A stretch of 43,252 bases of DNA from an uncultured Eubacteriales bacterium. Lineage in GTDB: Bacteria > Bacillota > Clostridia > Oscillospirales > Oscillospiraceae. Positions 7,328 to 15,796 of the stretch are shown in pieces; the stretch's first letter is position 1, and every line of letters starts with the position of its first letter. A program made the translations under genes and the position numbers. Where the stretch lies: contig UROF01000020.1 of the NCBI GenBank assembly GCA_900549475.1, forward strand, positions 1 to 43,252, read 5' to 3'. The notes below the pieces were generated by a model, which was not told the origin of the DNA, ran no database searches, and worked only from the letters and a program-made list of their open reading frames with translations.

Positions 7328-9604
7328 ATGGAGACCAGTCGTGTAGCGAACCAGTTGGCGGAGGTAGCCTTCCGTATCCGAGAGATGCGGCATATCTGCG
7401 GCTTCACCGAGGCGGAAATGGCGCAAAATACCGATACCACTGTGGAGCAGTACCACGCCTACGAGGCGGGCCTTGTGGACCTGCCCTTCACCTTTATCCA
7501 TAAGTGCGCCCTGGCTTTCGGCCTTGGCATCACCGACCTGCTGGAAGGCCACAGCGGCGCCCACCTGATGAGCTACACCGTCACCCGCAAGGGCGAGGGC
7601 CAGCAGACCGCCAAGGAGCAGGGCATCTCCATCTGCAACCTGGCCCCCTACTTCCGCAAGAAGCTGGCGGAGCCCTACTACGTCACCTATGAGTACGACG
7701 AGGCCCAGCAGCACCGGCCCATCCACCTCACCACCCACTCCGGCCAGGAGTTCGATATCATCCTCTCCGGCCAGCTGAAGGTCCAGGTCGGCGAGCACAC
7801 CGAGATCCTCAACGAGGGTGACAGCATCCTCTACAACTCCTCCACCCCCCACGGCATGATCGCCGTAGGCGGCAAGGAGTGCGTATTCTGTGCCGTGGTC
7901 ATCTCCGGCGAGGAGACCGACGAGCGCTCCGTCCGGGAGAGCATCGTCCAGGCCCGCACCAGCGAGGAGTACCTGTGCCAGAAGTTCGTCCACGCCGTGG
8001 AGGACGAGAAGGGCGCCCTCAAGTCCCTGACCTTTGAACATGCCGACGAATACAACTTTGCCTTCGACACCGTGGACGCCATCGCCGCCAAGTATCCCGA
8101 CAAGCTGGCCATGCTCCATCTGGATCACAACAAGGTGGAGCGGCGCTTCACCTTCACCGACATGAGCAAGGCCTCCAACCGGGCGGCCAACTACTTCAAA
8201 TCCCTGGGCATCAAGAAGGGCGACCGGGTGATGCTGGTGCTCAAGCGCCACTATCAGTTCTGGTTCGCCATTCTGGGTCTCCACAAGCTGGGCGCCATCG
8301 CCGTGCCCGCTACCAACCTGCTCCAGGAGCACGATTTCACCTACCGCTTCAATGCCGCCGGCATCAGCGCCATCCTCTGCACCGCTGACGGCGACGTGGC
8401 CCATCAGGTGGACCTGGCGGAGAAGGACAGCCCCACCCTCAAGACCAAGATCCTGGTGGGCGGCAGCCGGGAGGGCTGGCACAACTTCGATGAGGAGTAC
8501 ACCATGTTCCGCAGCTCCTTCCCCCGGACAGCGGATTCCCCCAAGGGCGACGACCTGATGCTGATGTTCTTCACCTCCGGCACCACCGGTTACCCCAAGA
8601 TCGCCGCTCACAGCTACAAGTACGCCCTGGGCCACTACATCACCGCCAAGTACTGGCACTGCGTCCACTCCGACGGCATCCACTTCACCATCAGTGAGAC
8701 CGGCTGGGGCAAAGCCCTGTGGGGCAAGCTCTACGGCCAGTGGCTGTGTGAGGGCGCCGTGTTCACCTACGACTTCGACAAGTTCGACGCCGCCGATATC
8801 CTGCCCCTCTTCAAGCAGTACAATATCACCACCTTCTGCGCACCGCCCACCATGTACCGCATGTTCATCAAAGAGGATCTCTCCAAGTACGACCTTAGCT
8901 CCATCCGCCACGCCACCACTGCCGGCGAGGCGCTGAACCCCGAGGTGTTCCGCCAGTTTGAGGCCCAGACCGGCCTGCAGATCTACGAGGGCTTCGGCCA
9001 GACCGAGACCACCCTCACCATCGGCAACCTGGTGGGCAACGCCCAGAAGATCGGCTCCATGGGCAAGCCCATCCCCACCTACGACCTGGTGCTGGTGGAT
9101 GCCGACGGCAACGAGGTGCCCCGCGGCGAAAACGGCGAGATCTGCATCCGCACCAATACGGAAAAGGGCGTGCCCTGCGGCCTGTTTGCCGGTTACTACC
9201 GGGACGAGGCCCAGACCCAGGATGTCTGGCACGACGGTCTCTACCACACCCGGGATGTGGCCTGGCAGGATGAGGACGGCTACCTCTGGTATGTGGGCCG
9301 GGCCGACGACGTCATCAAGTCCAGCGGCTACCGCATCGGGCCCTTCGAGATCGAGAGCGTCATCATGGAGCTGCCCTATGTGCTGGAGTGCGGCGTATCC
9401 GCTGCCCCCGATGAGATCCGCGGCCAGGTAGTCAAGGCCAGCATCGTTCTTGTCAAGGGTAAGGAAGGCACCGAGGAACTGAAGAAAGAGATCCAGAATT
9501 ATGTAAAAAAACACACCGCGCCGTATAAATATCCTCGGATCGTGGTGTTCCGGGATGAGCTGCCCAAGACCATCAGCGGCAAGATCATCCGCAATAAGCT
9601 TTGA
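7328..9604 (+). CDS. XRE HTH - cupin - acyl-CoA ligase fusion, paralog 1
   Basis: This 758-aa protein has three parts. Residues about 8-74 form an XRE-type HTH (VAFRIREMRHICGFTEAEMA...TDLLEG). Residues about 120-195 form a cupin barrel (LSGQLKVQVGEHTEILNEGD, TPHGMIAVGG). Residues about 240-758 form an ANL-superfamily AMP-forming acyl-CoA ligase. Ligase motifs are TSGTTGYPK (about 416), EGFGQTETT (about 553), VGRADDVIKSSGYRIGP and PKTISGKIIRNKL with catalytic Lys752. One oddity is the ribose-binding motif TGD, which reads TRD here (Arg642); the paralog keeps TGD. GGAGG precedes the ATG. The leader and the paralog's neighbours suggest activation of a branched short-chain acid to its CoA ester with ATP and CoA. 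Phenylacetate or other acids are alternatives. Confidence 0.9.
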   Translation: METSRVANQLAEVAFRIREMRHICGFTEAEMAQNTDTTVEQYHAYEAGLVDLPFTFIHKCALAFGLGITDLLEGHSGAHLMSYTVTRKGEGQQTAKEQGISICNLAPYFRKKLAEPYYVTYEYDEAQQHRPIHLTTHSGQEFDIILSGQLKVQVGEHTEILNEGDSILYNSSTPHGMIAVGGKECVFCAVVISGEETDERSVRESIVQARTSEEYLCQKFVHAVEDEKGALKSLTFEHADEYNFAFDTVDAIAAKYPDKLAMLHLDHNKVERRFTFTDMSKASNRAANYFKSLGIKKGDRVMLVLKRHYQFWFAILGLHKLGAIAVPATNLLQEHDFTYRFNAAGISAILCTADGDVAHQVDLAEKDSPTLKTKILVGGSREGWHNFDEEYTMFRSSFPRTADSPKGDDLMLMFFTSGTTGYPKIAAHSYKYALGHYITAKYWHCVHSDGIHFTISETGWGKALWGKLYGQWLCEGAVFTYDFDKFDAADILPLFKQYNITTFCAPPTMYRMFIKEDLSKYDLSSIRHATTAGEALNPEVFRQFEAQTGLQIYEGFGQTETTLTIGNLVGNAQKIGSMGKPIPTYDLVLVDADGNEVPRGENGEICIRTNTEKGVPCGLFAGYYRDEAQTQDVWHDGLYHTRDVAWQDEDGYLWYVGRADDVIKSSGYRIGPFEIESVIMELPYVLECGVSAAPDEIRGQVVKASIVLVKGKEGTEELKKEIQNYVKKHTAPYKYPRIVVFRDELPKTISGKIIRNKL

Positions 9605-9636
9605 TTTTTAAGGAGGCAGCGGCTTCCCAAACGTAA

Positions 9637-9675
9637 GGCTTTTCGACGGAGCTCTCCCGGCTTCGTCGAAAAGCC
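9637..9675 (+). terminator. Hairpin after ligase 1
   Basis: GGCTTTTCGACG and CGTCGAAAAGCC make a perfect 12-bp stem with a 15-base loop, 32 bases after the stop. A C/T-rich stretch follows rather than a pure T-run, so termination is likely but not certain. It separates ligase 1 from the second promoter and T-box. Confidence 0.6.
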
Positions 9676-9711
9676 GCCCGCCTCTCTTCTTTACATCGCT
9701 AAAATTTATGC

Positions 9712-9741
9712 TTGACCTTTTGCCAGAGATTATGGTAATAT
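9712..9741 (+). promoter_or_regulatory. Promoter of the second T-box operon
   Basis: -35 TTGACC (9712-9717), an 18-base spacer and -10 TAATAT (9736-9741), just ahead of the second T-box leader. Confidence 0.75.
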
Positions 9742-9749
9742 GGTGCCAA

Positions 9750-10059
9750 ACTGAATGAAGGGCCCCAGAGGGGCCGCCCAAAAAACTGTGACGGAGAGGG
9801 CTCCGGAGGTAGTTTTTCAGAGAACCGGCGGTTGGTGCGAGCCGGGAAAACGATGCCGTGGGTTTGTAGCTCCCGAGTTGGAAGGAAGAAACCGGCTGCT
9901 GCCGGGACTAGACCCTTCCCGTGACTGCCGCGTGAGCGCATAGGGCTTGTTGGAGCCCGACGAGGGGCGCTGCCATAACCGCAGCGCAATTTGAGTGGTA
10001 CCGCGGGTATATTTTATACTCGTCTCAAAGATTACCGAATCTTTGGGGCGAGTTTTTTG
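9750..10059 (+). promoter_or_regulatory. T-box leader 2, candidate Val specifier (GTA)
   Basis: Second T-box with the same parts as leader 1. CAGAGAACCGG is followed by the loop GGTTGGTGCGAG, the kink-turn strand is CCGAGTTGG, and the T-box is GAGTGGTACCGCGGG (TGGT bulge at 9996-9999). The terminator arms around 10018-10048 precede TTTTTT. GGAG and CTCC pair above the kink-turn, leaving TTGTAG as the 3' specifier-loop strand. In the register that gives ATC in leader 1, the codon here is GTA (Val) at 9866-9868. TTG (Leu) in the same strand is the main alternative. It controls ligase 2 and probably the whole 2-oxoacid oxidoreductase operon. Confidence 0.9.
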
Positions 10060-10096
10060 TTTGCCCCATGGGAAACGATCAAGGGAGGATCATGTA

Positions 10097-12388
10097 ATGA
10101 AACAGCAGATGACTACCGGGTTGGATTTCAAGCTCCATGAGATGGCAGGCCGTATCCGTGAGCTGCGGGAGATCGTGGGCCTCACCCCCCAGGAGATGGC
10201 GGTACTCACCGACGTATCCCTGGAGGAATACAATGCCTGCGAGGCAGGCCTTCACGACCTGTCCTTCGCCTTTATCTACCGCTGTGCCCTGGCCCTCCAC
10301 GTGGATGTCACCGACATCATCCAGGGCTCCAGCCCCAAGCTGCGGGGCTACACCGTCACCCGCCAGGGCCAGGGTCAGAAGATCGAAAAGGCCCACGGCA
10401 TGACCTATTACAGCCTGGCCCCCTCCTTTAAGGACAAAGTCTCTGAGCCGCTGTACGTCCACTGTGAGTACGACGCCGACGCGGAGCGCCGGGACATCGC
10501 CCTCACCACCCACAAGGGCCAGGAGTGCGACATCGTGGTCAGCGGCCACCTGAAGGTCCAGGTGGGCGAGCACAGCGAGGTTCTGGGCCCCGGCGACAGC
10601 ATCTACTATGATTCCGGCACTCCCCACGGCATGATCGCCGTAGGCGGAGAGGACTGCATCTTCTACGCTCTGGTGCTGGACCCCGCCGCCGACGCCGAGG
10701 ATCACGCCGCCGCCATCGGCATCATCCGGGAGCAGAAGCGGGAGAAGCCGGGCTACCGGCGGATCTACCACAAGTTCATCCACCCGGTGGAGGATGAAAA
10801 CGGCGTGCTCCAGTCCATGACCTTTGAGAACGAGGAGCAGTTCAACTTTGCCTTTGACATCGTGGACGGCATCGCCGAGCGCAAGCCGGAGAAGCTGGCC
10901 ATGCTGCACCTGGACCGCAACAAGGTGGAGCGGCGCTTCACCTTCGCGGATATGAGCAAGGGCTCCAACCGGGCCGCCAACTACTTCAAGAGCCTGGGCA
11001 TCAAAAAGGGCGACCGGGTGATGCTGGTGCTCAAGCGCCACTACCAGTTCTGGTTCGCCATCCTGGGCCTCCACAAGCTGGGCGCCATTGCTATCCCCGC
11101 CACCAACCTGCTCCAGGAGCATGATTTCACCTACCGCTTCAATGCCGCCGGGGTCAGCGCCATCCTCTGCACCGCCGACGGAGACACCGCCCATCAGGTG
11201 GAGCTGGCAGAGAAGGACAGCCCCACCCTTACCACCAAGATCCTGGTGGGCGGCAGCCGGGAGGGCTGGCACAACTTCGACGAGGAGTACGCCATGTTCC
11301 GCGGCTCCTTCCCCCGCACCGCAGACAGCGCCTGCGGCAGCGATCTGATGCTGATGTTCTTCACCTCCGGCACCACCGGCTATCCCAAGATCGCCGCCCA
11401 CAACTATAAATACGCTCTGGGCCACTTCCTCACTGCCAACTATTGGCACTGTGTGGACCCGGAGGGCCTGCACCTGACCATCAGCGACACCGGCTGGGCC
11501 AAGGCCATGTGGGGCAAGCTCTACGGCCAGTGGCTGTGCGAGGCGGCCACCTTCGTCTATGACTTTGACAAGTTTGACGCCGCCGACATCCTTCCCCTGT
11601 TCAAGAAATACGGCATCACCACCTTCTGCGCACCTCCTACCATGTACCGCATGATGATCAAAGAGGATCTGCGCAAGTACGACCTCTCCTCTGTCAAGCA
11701 CGCCTCTATTGCCGGCGAGGCCCTGAACCCCGAGGTGTTCAAGCAAATGGAGGAGCTCACCGGTCTCCAGGTCATGGAGGGCTTCGGCCAGTCGGAGACC
11801 ACCCTGTGCATCGGCAACCTCTACGGCAACGCCCACAAGGTGGGCTCCATGGGCAAGCCTGTGCCCATCTACGACATCGTCCTGGTGGATCACGACGGCA
11901 AGCCCGTGGAAGTGGGCGAGAGCGGTGAGATCTGCATCCGCACTGACAAGGGCACTCCCTGCGGCCTCTTCACCGGCTACTACCGGGACGAGGAAAAGAC
12001 AAAGGAAGTCTGGCACGATGGCCTCTACCACACCGGCGACGTGGCCTGGCAGGATGAGGACGGCTTCCTCTGGTATGTGGGCCGGGCCGACGACGTGATC
12101 AAGTCCAGCGGCTACCGCATCGGGCCCTTCGAGATCGAGAGCGTCATTATGGAGCTGCCTTATGTGCTGGAGTGCGGCGTGTCCGCCGCCCCTGACCCGG
12201 TCCGCGGCCAGGTGGTGAAAGCCAGCATCGTTCTGGTGAAGGGCACTGAGGGCACCGAGGAACTCAAGAAGGAGATCCAGAACTACGTCAAACAGCACAC
12301 CGCCCCCTACAAGTATCCCCGGGTGGTGGTGTTCCGGGATGAGCTGCCCAAGACCACCAGCGGCAAGATCATCCGCAACAAGCTATAA
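10097..12388 (+). CDS. XRE HTH - cupin - acyl-CoA ligase fusion, paralog 2
   Basis: This 763-aa close paralog of the 7328-9604 gene shares its three-part architecture: HTH (AGRIRELREIVGLTPQEMAV), cupin (VSGHLKVQVGEHSEVLGPGD) and AMP-forming ligase. The ligase core is complete, with TSGTTGYPK, EGFGQSETT, HTGDVAWQDEDG (intact TGD, Gly647) and PKTTSGKIIRNKL. GGGAGG lies 8 bases before the 10097 ATG; the longer frame from 9995 runs through the T-box terminator and is rejected. A 20-base gap leads to the ATPase gene, so it heads an operon with VorDBAC-like genes and an aminotransferase. Its likely role is supply of branched acyl-CoA to reductive carboxylation, or release of the acid from acyl-CoA in reverse. 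The cupin ligand is unknown. Confidence 0.92.
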   Translation: MKQQMTTGLDFKLHEMAGRIRELREIVGLTPQEMAVLTDVSLEEYNACEAGLHDLSFAFIYRCALALHVDVTDIIQGSSPKLRGYTVTRQGQGQKIEKAHGMTYYSLAPSFKDKVSEPLYVHCEYDADAERRDIALTTHKGQECDIVVSGHLKVQVGEHSEVLGPGDSIYYDSGTPHGMIAVGGEDCIFYALVLDPAADAEDHAAAIGIIREQKREKPGYRRIYHKFIHPVEDENGVLQSMTFENEEQFNFAFDIVDGIAERKPEKLAMLHLDRNKVERRFTFADMSKGSNRAANYFKSLGIKKGDRVMLVLKRHYQFWFAILGLHKLGAIAIPATNLLQEHDFTYRFNAAGVSAILCTADGDTAHQVELAEKDSPTLTTKILVGGSREGWHNFDEEYAMFRGSFPRTADSACGSDLMLMFFTSGTTGYPKIAAHNYKYALGHFLTANYWHCVDPEGLHLTISDTGWAKAMWGKLYGQWLCEAATFVYDFDKFDAADILPLFKKYGITTFCAPPTMYRMMIKEDLRKYDLSSVKHASIAGEALNPEVFKQMEELTGLQVMEGFGQSETTLCIGNLYGNAHKVGSMGKPVPIYDIVLVDHDGKPVEVGESGEICIRTDKGTPCGLFTGYYRDEEKTKEVWHDGLYHTGDVAWQDEDGFLWYVGRADDVIKSSGYRIGPFEIESVIMELPYVLECGVSAAPDPVRGQVVKASIVLVKGTEGTEELKKEIQNYVKQHTAPYKYPRVVVFRDELPKTTSGKIIRNKL

Positions 12389-12408
12389 GGAAACGCAGCG
12401 AGGCTACT

Positions 12409-13119
12409 ATGGAAATTAAGCGCGTCACCCTCTTTGCCGGGCACTACGGCTCCGGCAAGACCAATATCGCCGTCAACTTCGCCCTGTATCTGCGAAAGCT
12501 GGGCAAGAAGGTGGCGATCGCTGACCTGGATATCGTCAACCCCTACTTCCGCACCAAGGACAGCGCCAAGGAGCTGGCCGAGGCGGGGGTGGATCTCATC
12601 TCCCCCCAGTTTGCCAACTCCAATGTGGATCTTCCCGCCCTGCCGGCGGAAGCCTACCGCCTGGTGGAGGACAAGAGCCTCTACGCCGTCATGGACATCG
12701 GCGGCGACGACCGGGGGGCCTACGCCCTGGGCCGCTACGCTCCCTTTATCCGGGAGGAGAACGACTTCCAGATGGCCTTCGTGGCCAACCCCTACCGGCC
12801 TCTTACCCGGACGCCGGAGGAGGCACTGGAGGTCATGCGGGAGATCGAGGCGGCAGGAGGCCTTCCCTTCACCGCCATCGTCAACAACGCAAACCTGGCC
12901 CACGAGACCCGGCCGGAGCACGTCCTGGCGGCAGCGGACTATATGGCGGAGCTCTCCCGCCTCAGCGGCCTGCCGGTGTGGATGACCACCGCCGAGGAGA
13001 CGGTAGCGGAAGGACTGAAGGGAAAGGTGGAAGATCTTCTTCCCATGTCCCTCCAGGCAAAATACTTCGATCTGCCCGAGCAGAAGGGGCCGCCCAAGCC
13101 CCGTCCCCTGTTCGGCTGA
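12409..13119 (+). CDS. P-loop ATPase, MinD/ParA-like, in the 2-oxoacid oxidoreductase operon
   Basis: This 236-aa SIMIBI-class NTPase has Walker A GHYGSGKTN (residues 11-19), KVAIADLDIVNPYFRT as the switch I/aspartate region, VMDIGGDD as Walker B and AIVNNANL near the base-recognition position. Length and layout resemble stand-alone MinD/CooC-type ATPases. It has no membrane-targeting helix or DNA-binding domain. It lies 20 bases after ligase 2 and 94 bases before the ferredoxin gene. The context suggests a role in maturing or controlling the iron-sulfur oxidoreductase, but nothing in the sequence proves this. Confidence 0.85.
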   Translation: MEIKRVTLFAGHYGSGKTNIAVNFALYLRKLGKKVAIADLDIVNPYFRTKDSAKELAEAGVDLISPQFANSNVDLPALPAEAYRLVEDKSLYAVMDIGGDDRGAYALGRYAPFIREENDFQMAFVANPYRPLTRTPEEALEVMREIEAAGGLPFTAIVNNANLAHETRPEHVLAAADYMAELSRLSGLPVWMTTAEETVAEGLKGKVEDLLPMSLQAKYFDLPEQKGPPKPRPLFG

Positions 13120-13213
13120 GGCCGTGCCCGCCGCTCCGGCGGCAGACCCGGTACATAATCACCCCTGTTATAACCAGCAATTCTATCTGGCAGCAATAAA
13201 AGGAGGAGCCACC

Positions 13214-13420
13214 ATGGCAAAAGTAACGTTCAAGACGGACCTCTGCAAGGGCTGCGGACTGTGCGTGGAGGCCTGCCCCAAGCACATCCTGGCCATTGCC
13301 AAGGACAAGATCAACAAAAAAGGCTATTCCCCCGCGGAGATGACCGACCAGTCCCAGTGCATCGGCTGCGCCTTCTGCGCCACCATGTGTCCCGACTGCA
13401 TCATCACTGTGGAGAAGTAA
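13214..13420 (+). CDS. 2[4Fe-4S] ferredoxin subunit of 2-oxoacid:ferredoxin oxidoreductase
   Basis: This 68-aa bacterial ferredoxin carries two cluster motifs, CKGCGLCVEACP and CIGCAFCATMCP, separated by a PKHILAIAKDKINKKGYSP linker. It matches the delta (PorD/VorD-like) subunit that passes electrons between the TPP subunit and free ferredoxin. AGGAGG precedes the 13214 ATG; the upstream in-frame extension is not supported. A 12-base gap leads to the alpha subunit gene. Confidence 0.92.
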   Translation: MAKVTFKTDLCKGCGLCVEACPKHILAIAKDKINKKGYSPAEMTDQSQCIGCAFCATMCPDCIITVEK

Positions 13421-13432
13421 GGAGGCAAAGGT

Positions 13433-14494
13433 ATGGCAGAAAGAGTACTGATGAAGGGCAACGAGGCCATCGCCGAGGCGGCGATCCGGGCCGGCTGCCG
13501 TCACTATTTCGGTTACCCCATCACCCCTCAGACAGAAGTGGCCGCCTATATGGCCAAGCGGATGCCCAAGATCGGCGGCGTGTTTCTCCAGGCGGAGAGT
13601 GAGGTAGCTTCCATCAACATGGTCTACGGCGCCGCTGCCGCCGGCATGCGGGTAATGACCTCCTCCTCCAGCCCCGGAATCTCCCTGATGGGCGAGGGCC
13701 TGAGCTATATCGCCGGCAGTGACGTGCCCGCCTTTGTGGTGAACGTCCAGCGCGGCGGCCCGGGTCTGGGCGGCATCCAGCCCAGCCAGAGCGACTACTT
13801 CCAGGCCACCCGCGGCGGCGGACACGGCGACTACCACATGATCGTGCTGGCTCCCGCCTCCGTCCAGGAGATGGCCAGCCTCACCGTCAAGGGCTTCAAC
13901 CTGGCGGACAAATATAACATGATCGCCATGATCCTGGCCGACGGTACCATCGGTCAGATGATGGAGCCCATCTCCTTTGAGGATGTAGAGGTGGAGCACT
14001 ACGACAAGCCCTGGGCCCTCACCGGCACCGAGTGCAAGCGTAAGCACAACATCGTCAACTCCCTCTACCTCCAGCCCGATGTCCTGGAGAAGAAGAACTT
14101 CGAGCGCTATGAGAAGTACAAGGCCGTGGAGGAAAACGAGGCCCTCTGCGAAAGCTACATGATGGACGACGCGGAGCTGTGCGTAGTAGCCTTCGGCATC
14201 GCCTCCCGTGTGGCCAAGAACGCCGTGGTGGCCGCCCGCGCCGAGGGCATCAAGGCCGGCCTCATCCGGCCCATCACCCTCTGGCCCTTCCCCAAGAAGG
14301 CTATCAGCCAGGCCGCGGACCAGGTGAAGTGCTTTGTGTCCGTGGAGCTGAGCATGGGCCAGATGGTGGAGGATATCCAGCTGGCCTCCGGCTGCCGCCG
14401 CCCCGTGTCCCTGTGCAACCGGGTGGGCGGCATGATCCCCAGCCCCGATCAGGTGCTGGAGAGTATCCGCAAGGCTACGAAAGGAGAGAACTGA
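13433..14494 (+). CDS. vorB: 2-oxoacid:ferredoxin oxidoreductase alpha subunit (VorB-like)
   Basis: This 353-aa subunit matches the VorB/KorA family in length and motifs. The N-terminal pyrimidine-binding TPP domain starts with MKGNEAIAEAAIRAGCRHYF and contains FGYPITPQTE. VFLQAESEVASINMVYGA and TSSSSPGISLM follow, and the C-terminal transketolase-like domain holds GLIRPITLWPFP. The four-subunit order ferredoxin-alpha-beta-gamma is the usual one for 2-oxoisovalerate or 2-oxoglutarate:ferredoxin oxidoreductases. Reaction: 2-oxoacid + CoA + 2 oxidised ferredoxin <-> acyl-CoA + CO2 + 2 reduced ferredoxin. The branched-chain aminotransferase and T-box context favour a branched-chain substrate over 2-oxoglutarate. 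Confidence 0.9.
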   Translation: MAERVLMKGNEAIAEAAIRAGCRHYFGYPITPQTEVAAYMAKRMPKIGGVFLQAESEVASINMVYGAAAAGMRVMTSSSSPGISLMGEGLSYIAGSDVPAFVVNVQRGGPGLGGIQPSQSDYFQATRGGGHGDYHMIVLAPASVQEMASLTVKGFNLADKYNMIAMILADGTIGQMMEPISFEDVEVEHYDKPWALTGTECKRKHNIVNSLYLQPDVLEKKNFERYEKYKAVEENEALCESYMMDDAELCVVAFGIASRVAKNAVVAARAEGIKAGLIRPITLWPFPKKAISQAADQVKCFVSVELSMGQMVEDIQLASGCRRPVSLCNRVGGMIPSPDQVLESIRKATKGEN

Positions 14495-14495
14495 G

Positions 14496-15251
14496 ATGGC
14501 AATCGTATTTGAGAAACCCAAGGCGCTCACCGACGCCGTTCTGCACTACTGCCCCGGCTGCCCCCACGGTATCATCCACCGTCTGGTGGCGGAGGCTATC
14601 GACGAGCTGGGGATCGAGGGCAAGACCATCGGCGTGGCCCCGGTTGGCTGCGCGGTCATGGCCTATGACTACTTCACCTGCGACATGATCGAGGCTGCCC
14701 ACGGCCGTGCTCCCGCCACTGCTACCGGCATCAAGCGCAGCCGCCCCGACAACATTGTCTTTACCTACCAGGGTGATGGCGACCTGGCCTCCATCGGCAT
14801 GGCGGAGACGGTCCACGCCGCCGCCCGGAACGAGAATATCACCATCATCTTCGTCAACAACGCCATCTACGGCATGACCGGCGGTCAGATGGCCCCCACC
14901 AGCCTTCCCGGCCAGGTGACCCAGACCTCCCCCTACGGCCGTGACGTGAAGCTGTGCGGCTGGCCCATCAAGGTCTGCGAGCTGCTGGCTACCCAGGACG
15001 GCCCTGAGTACATCGCCCGTGTGGCGGTCAACAACGTCAAGAACGTGAAGGCTGCCGGCAAGGCCATCAAGAAGGCCTTCCAGAACCAGATCGAGGGCAA
15101 GGGCTTCTCCCTGGTGGAAGTGGTTTCCGCCTGCCCCACCAACTGGGGCATGACGCCTCAGCAGGCCCTCAACTGGGTGGAGAGCGACATGCTGCCCTAC
15201 TACCCCCTGGGCGTCTACAAGGACAGAAGCGCGGAAAAGGAGGGCAAGTGA
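14496..15251 (+). CDS. vorA: 2-oxoacid:ferredoxin oxidoreductase beta subunit, TPP-binding (VorA-like)
   Basis: This 251-aa subunit contains the thiamine pyrophosphate motif GDGDLASIGMAE...FVNNAIYGMTGGQ (GDG to NN spacing of about 30 residues). CPGCPHGIIHR near the N-terminus matches the family's cysteine pair. Its start lies one base after the TGA of the alpha subunit (14492-14494), so translation is coupled. Like other short beta subunits it lacks an integral ferredoxin domain, consistent with the separate ferredoxin gene. Confidence 0.9.
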   Translation: MAIVFEKPKALTDAVLHYCPGCPHGIIHRLVAEAIDELGIEGKTIGVAPVGCAVMAYDYFTCDMIEAAHGRAPATATGIKRSRPDNIVFTYQGDGDLASIGMAETVHAAARNENITIIFVNNAIYGMTGGQMAPTSLPGQVTQTSPYGRDVKLCGWPIKVCELLATQDGPEYIARVAVNNVKNVKAAGKAIKKAFQNQIEGKGFSLVEVVSACPTNWGMTPQQALNWVESDMLPYYPLGVYKDRSAEKEGK

Positions 15252-15252
15252 G

Positions 15253-15792
15253 ATGAAAACGACCCAGATCCTGATCGCGGGCTTCGGTGGACAGGGCATC
15301 CTGTTTGCCGGTAAGTTCCTGGCCTACAAGGGCCTTCTGGAGGACCTCCAGGTGTCCTGGCTCCCCTCCTACGGCCCTGAGATGCGGGGCGGCACCGCCA
15401 ACTGCAACGTGGTCCTCTCCGACGATCCCGTGGGCTCCCCCATCGTCACTGACCCCGACGTGCTCATCGTCATGAACCTGCCCAGCCTTGAGAAATACGT
15501 CAACACTGTAGTCCCCGGCGGCCAGATCTATGTGGACTCCACGTTGATCTCCGCCAAGGTGGAGCGCACCGACGTGGAAGTTTACTACATTCCCGCCACC
15601 AAGATGGCCAATGACGCCGGCGTCCCCACCCTGGCCAACATGGTCATGATGGGCCACGTCCTTCAGCACAACCCGGAGCTGAGCTTCAACGGTACTGAGG
15701 TGACGGTCCAGAAGCTGGTGCCCCCCAAAAAGGCTCAGCTGGTGGAGCTGAACATGAAGGCCCTGGAAGCCGGCCGTGACTATGAGGGCTAA
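15253..15792 (+). CDS. vorC: 2-oxoacid:ferredoxin oxidoreductase gamma subunit (VorC-like)
   Basis: This 179-aa gamma subunit has the family opening IAGFGGQGILFAGKFLAYKG and YGPEMRGGTANCNVVLSDDP, the CoA-side binding segments of the POR/KOR/VOR gamma family. The gene starts one base after the beta subunit's stop codon. Together with 13214, 13433 and 14496 it completes a four-subunit enzyme. Confidence 0.9.
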   Translation: MKTTQILIAGFGGQGILFAGKFLAYKGLLEDLQVSWLPSYGPEMRGGTANCNVVLSDDPVGSPIVTDPDVLIVMNLPSLEKYVNTVVPGGQIYVDSTLISAKVERTDVEVYYIPATKMANDAGVPTLANMVMMGHVLQHNPELSFNGTEVTVQKLVPPKKAQLVELNMKALEAGRDYEG

Positions 15793-15796
15793 GGCC

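Noticed and set aside
9995..10096. Upstream extension of ligase 2 from an ATG at 9995.
   Set aside because: That segment lies inside the T-box and terminator sequence. The ATG at 10097 has a GGGAGG site and aligns with the start of the paralog.
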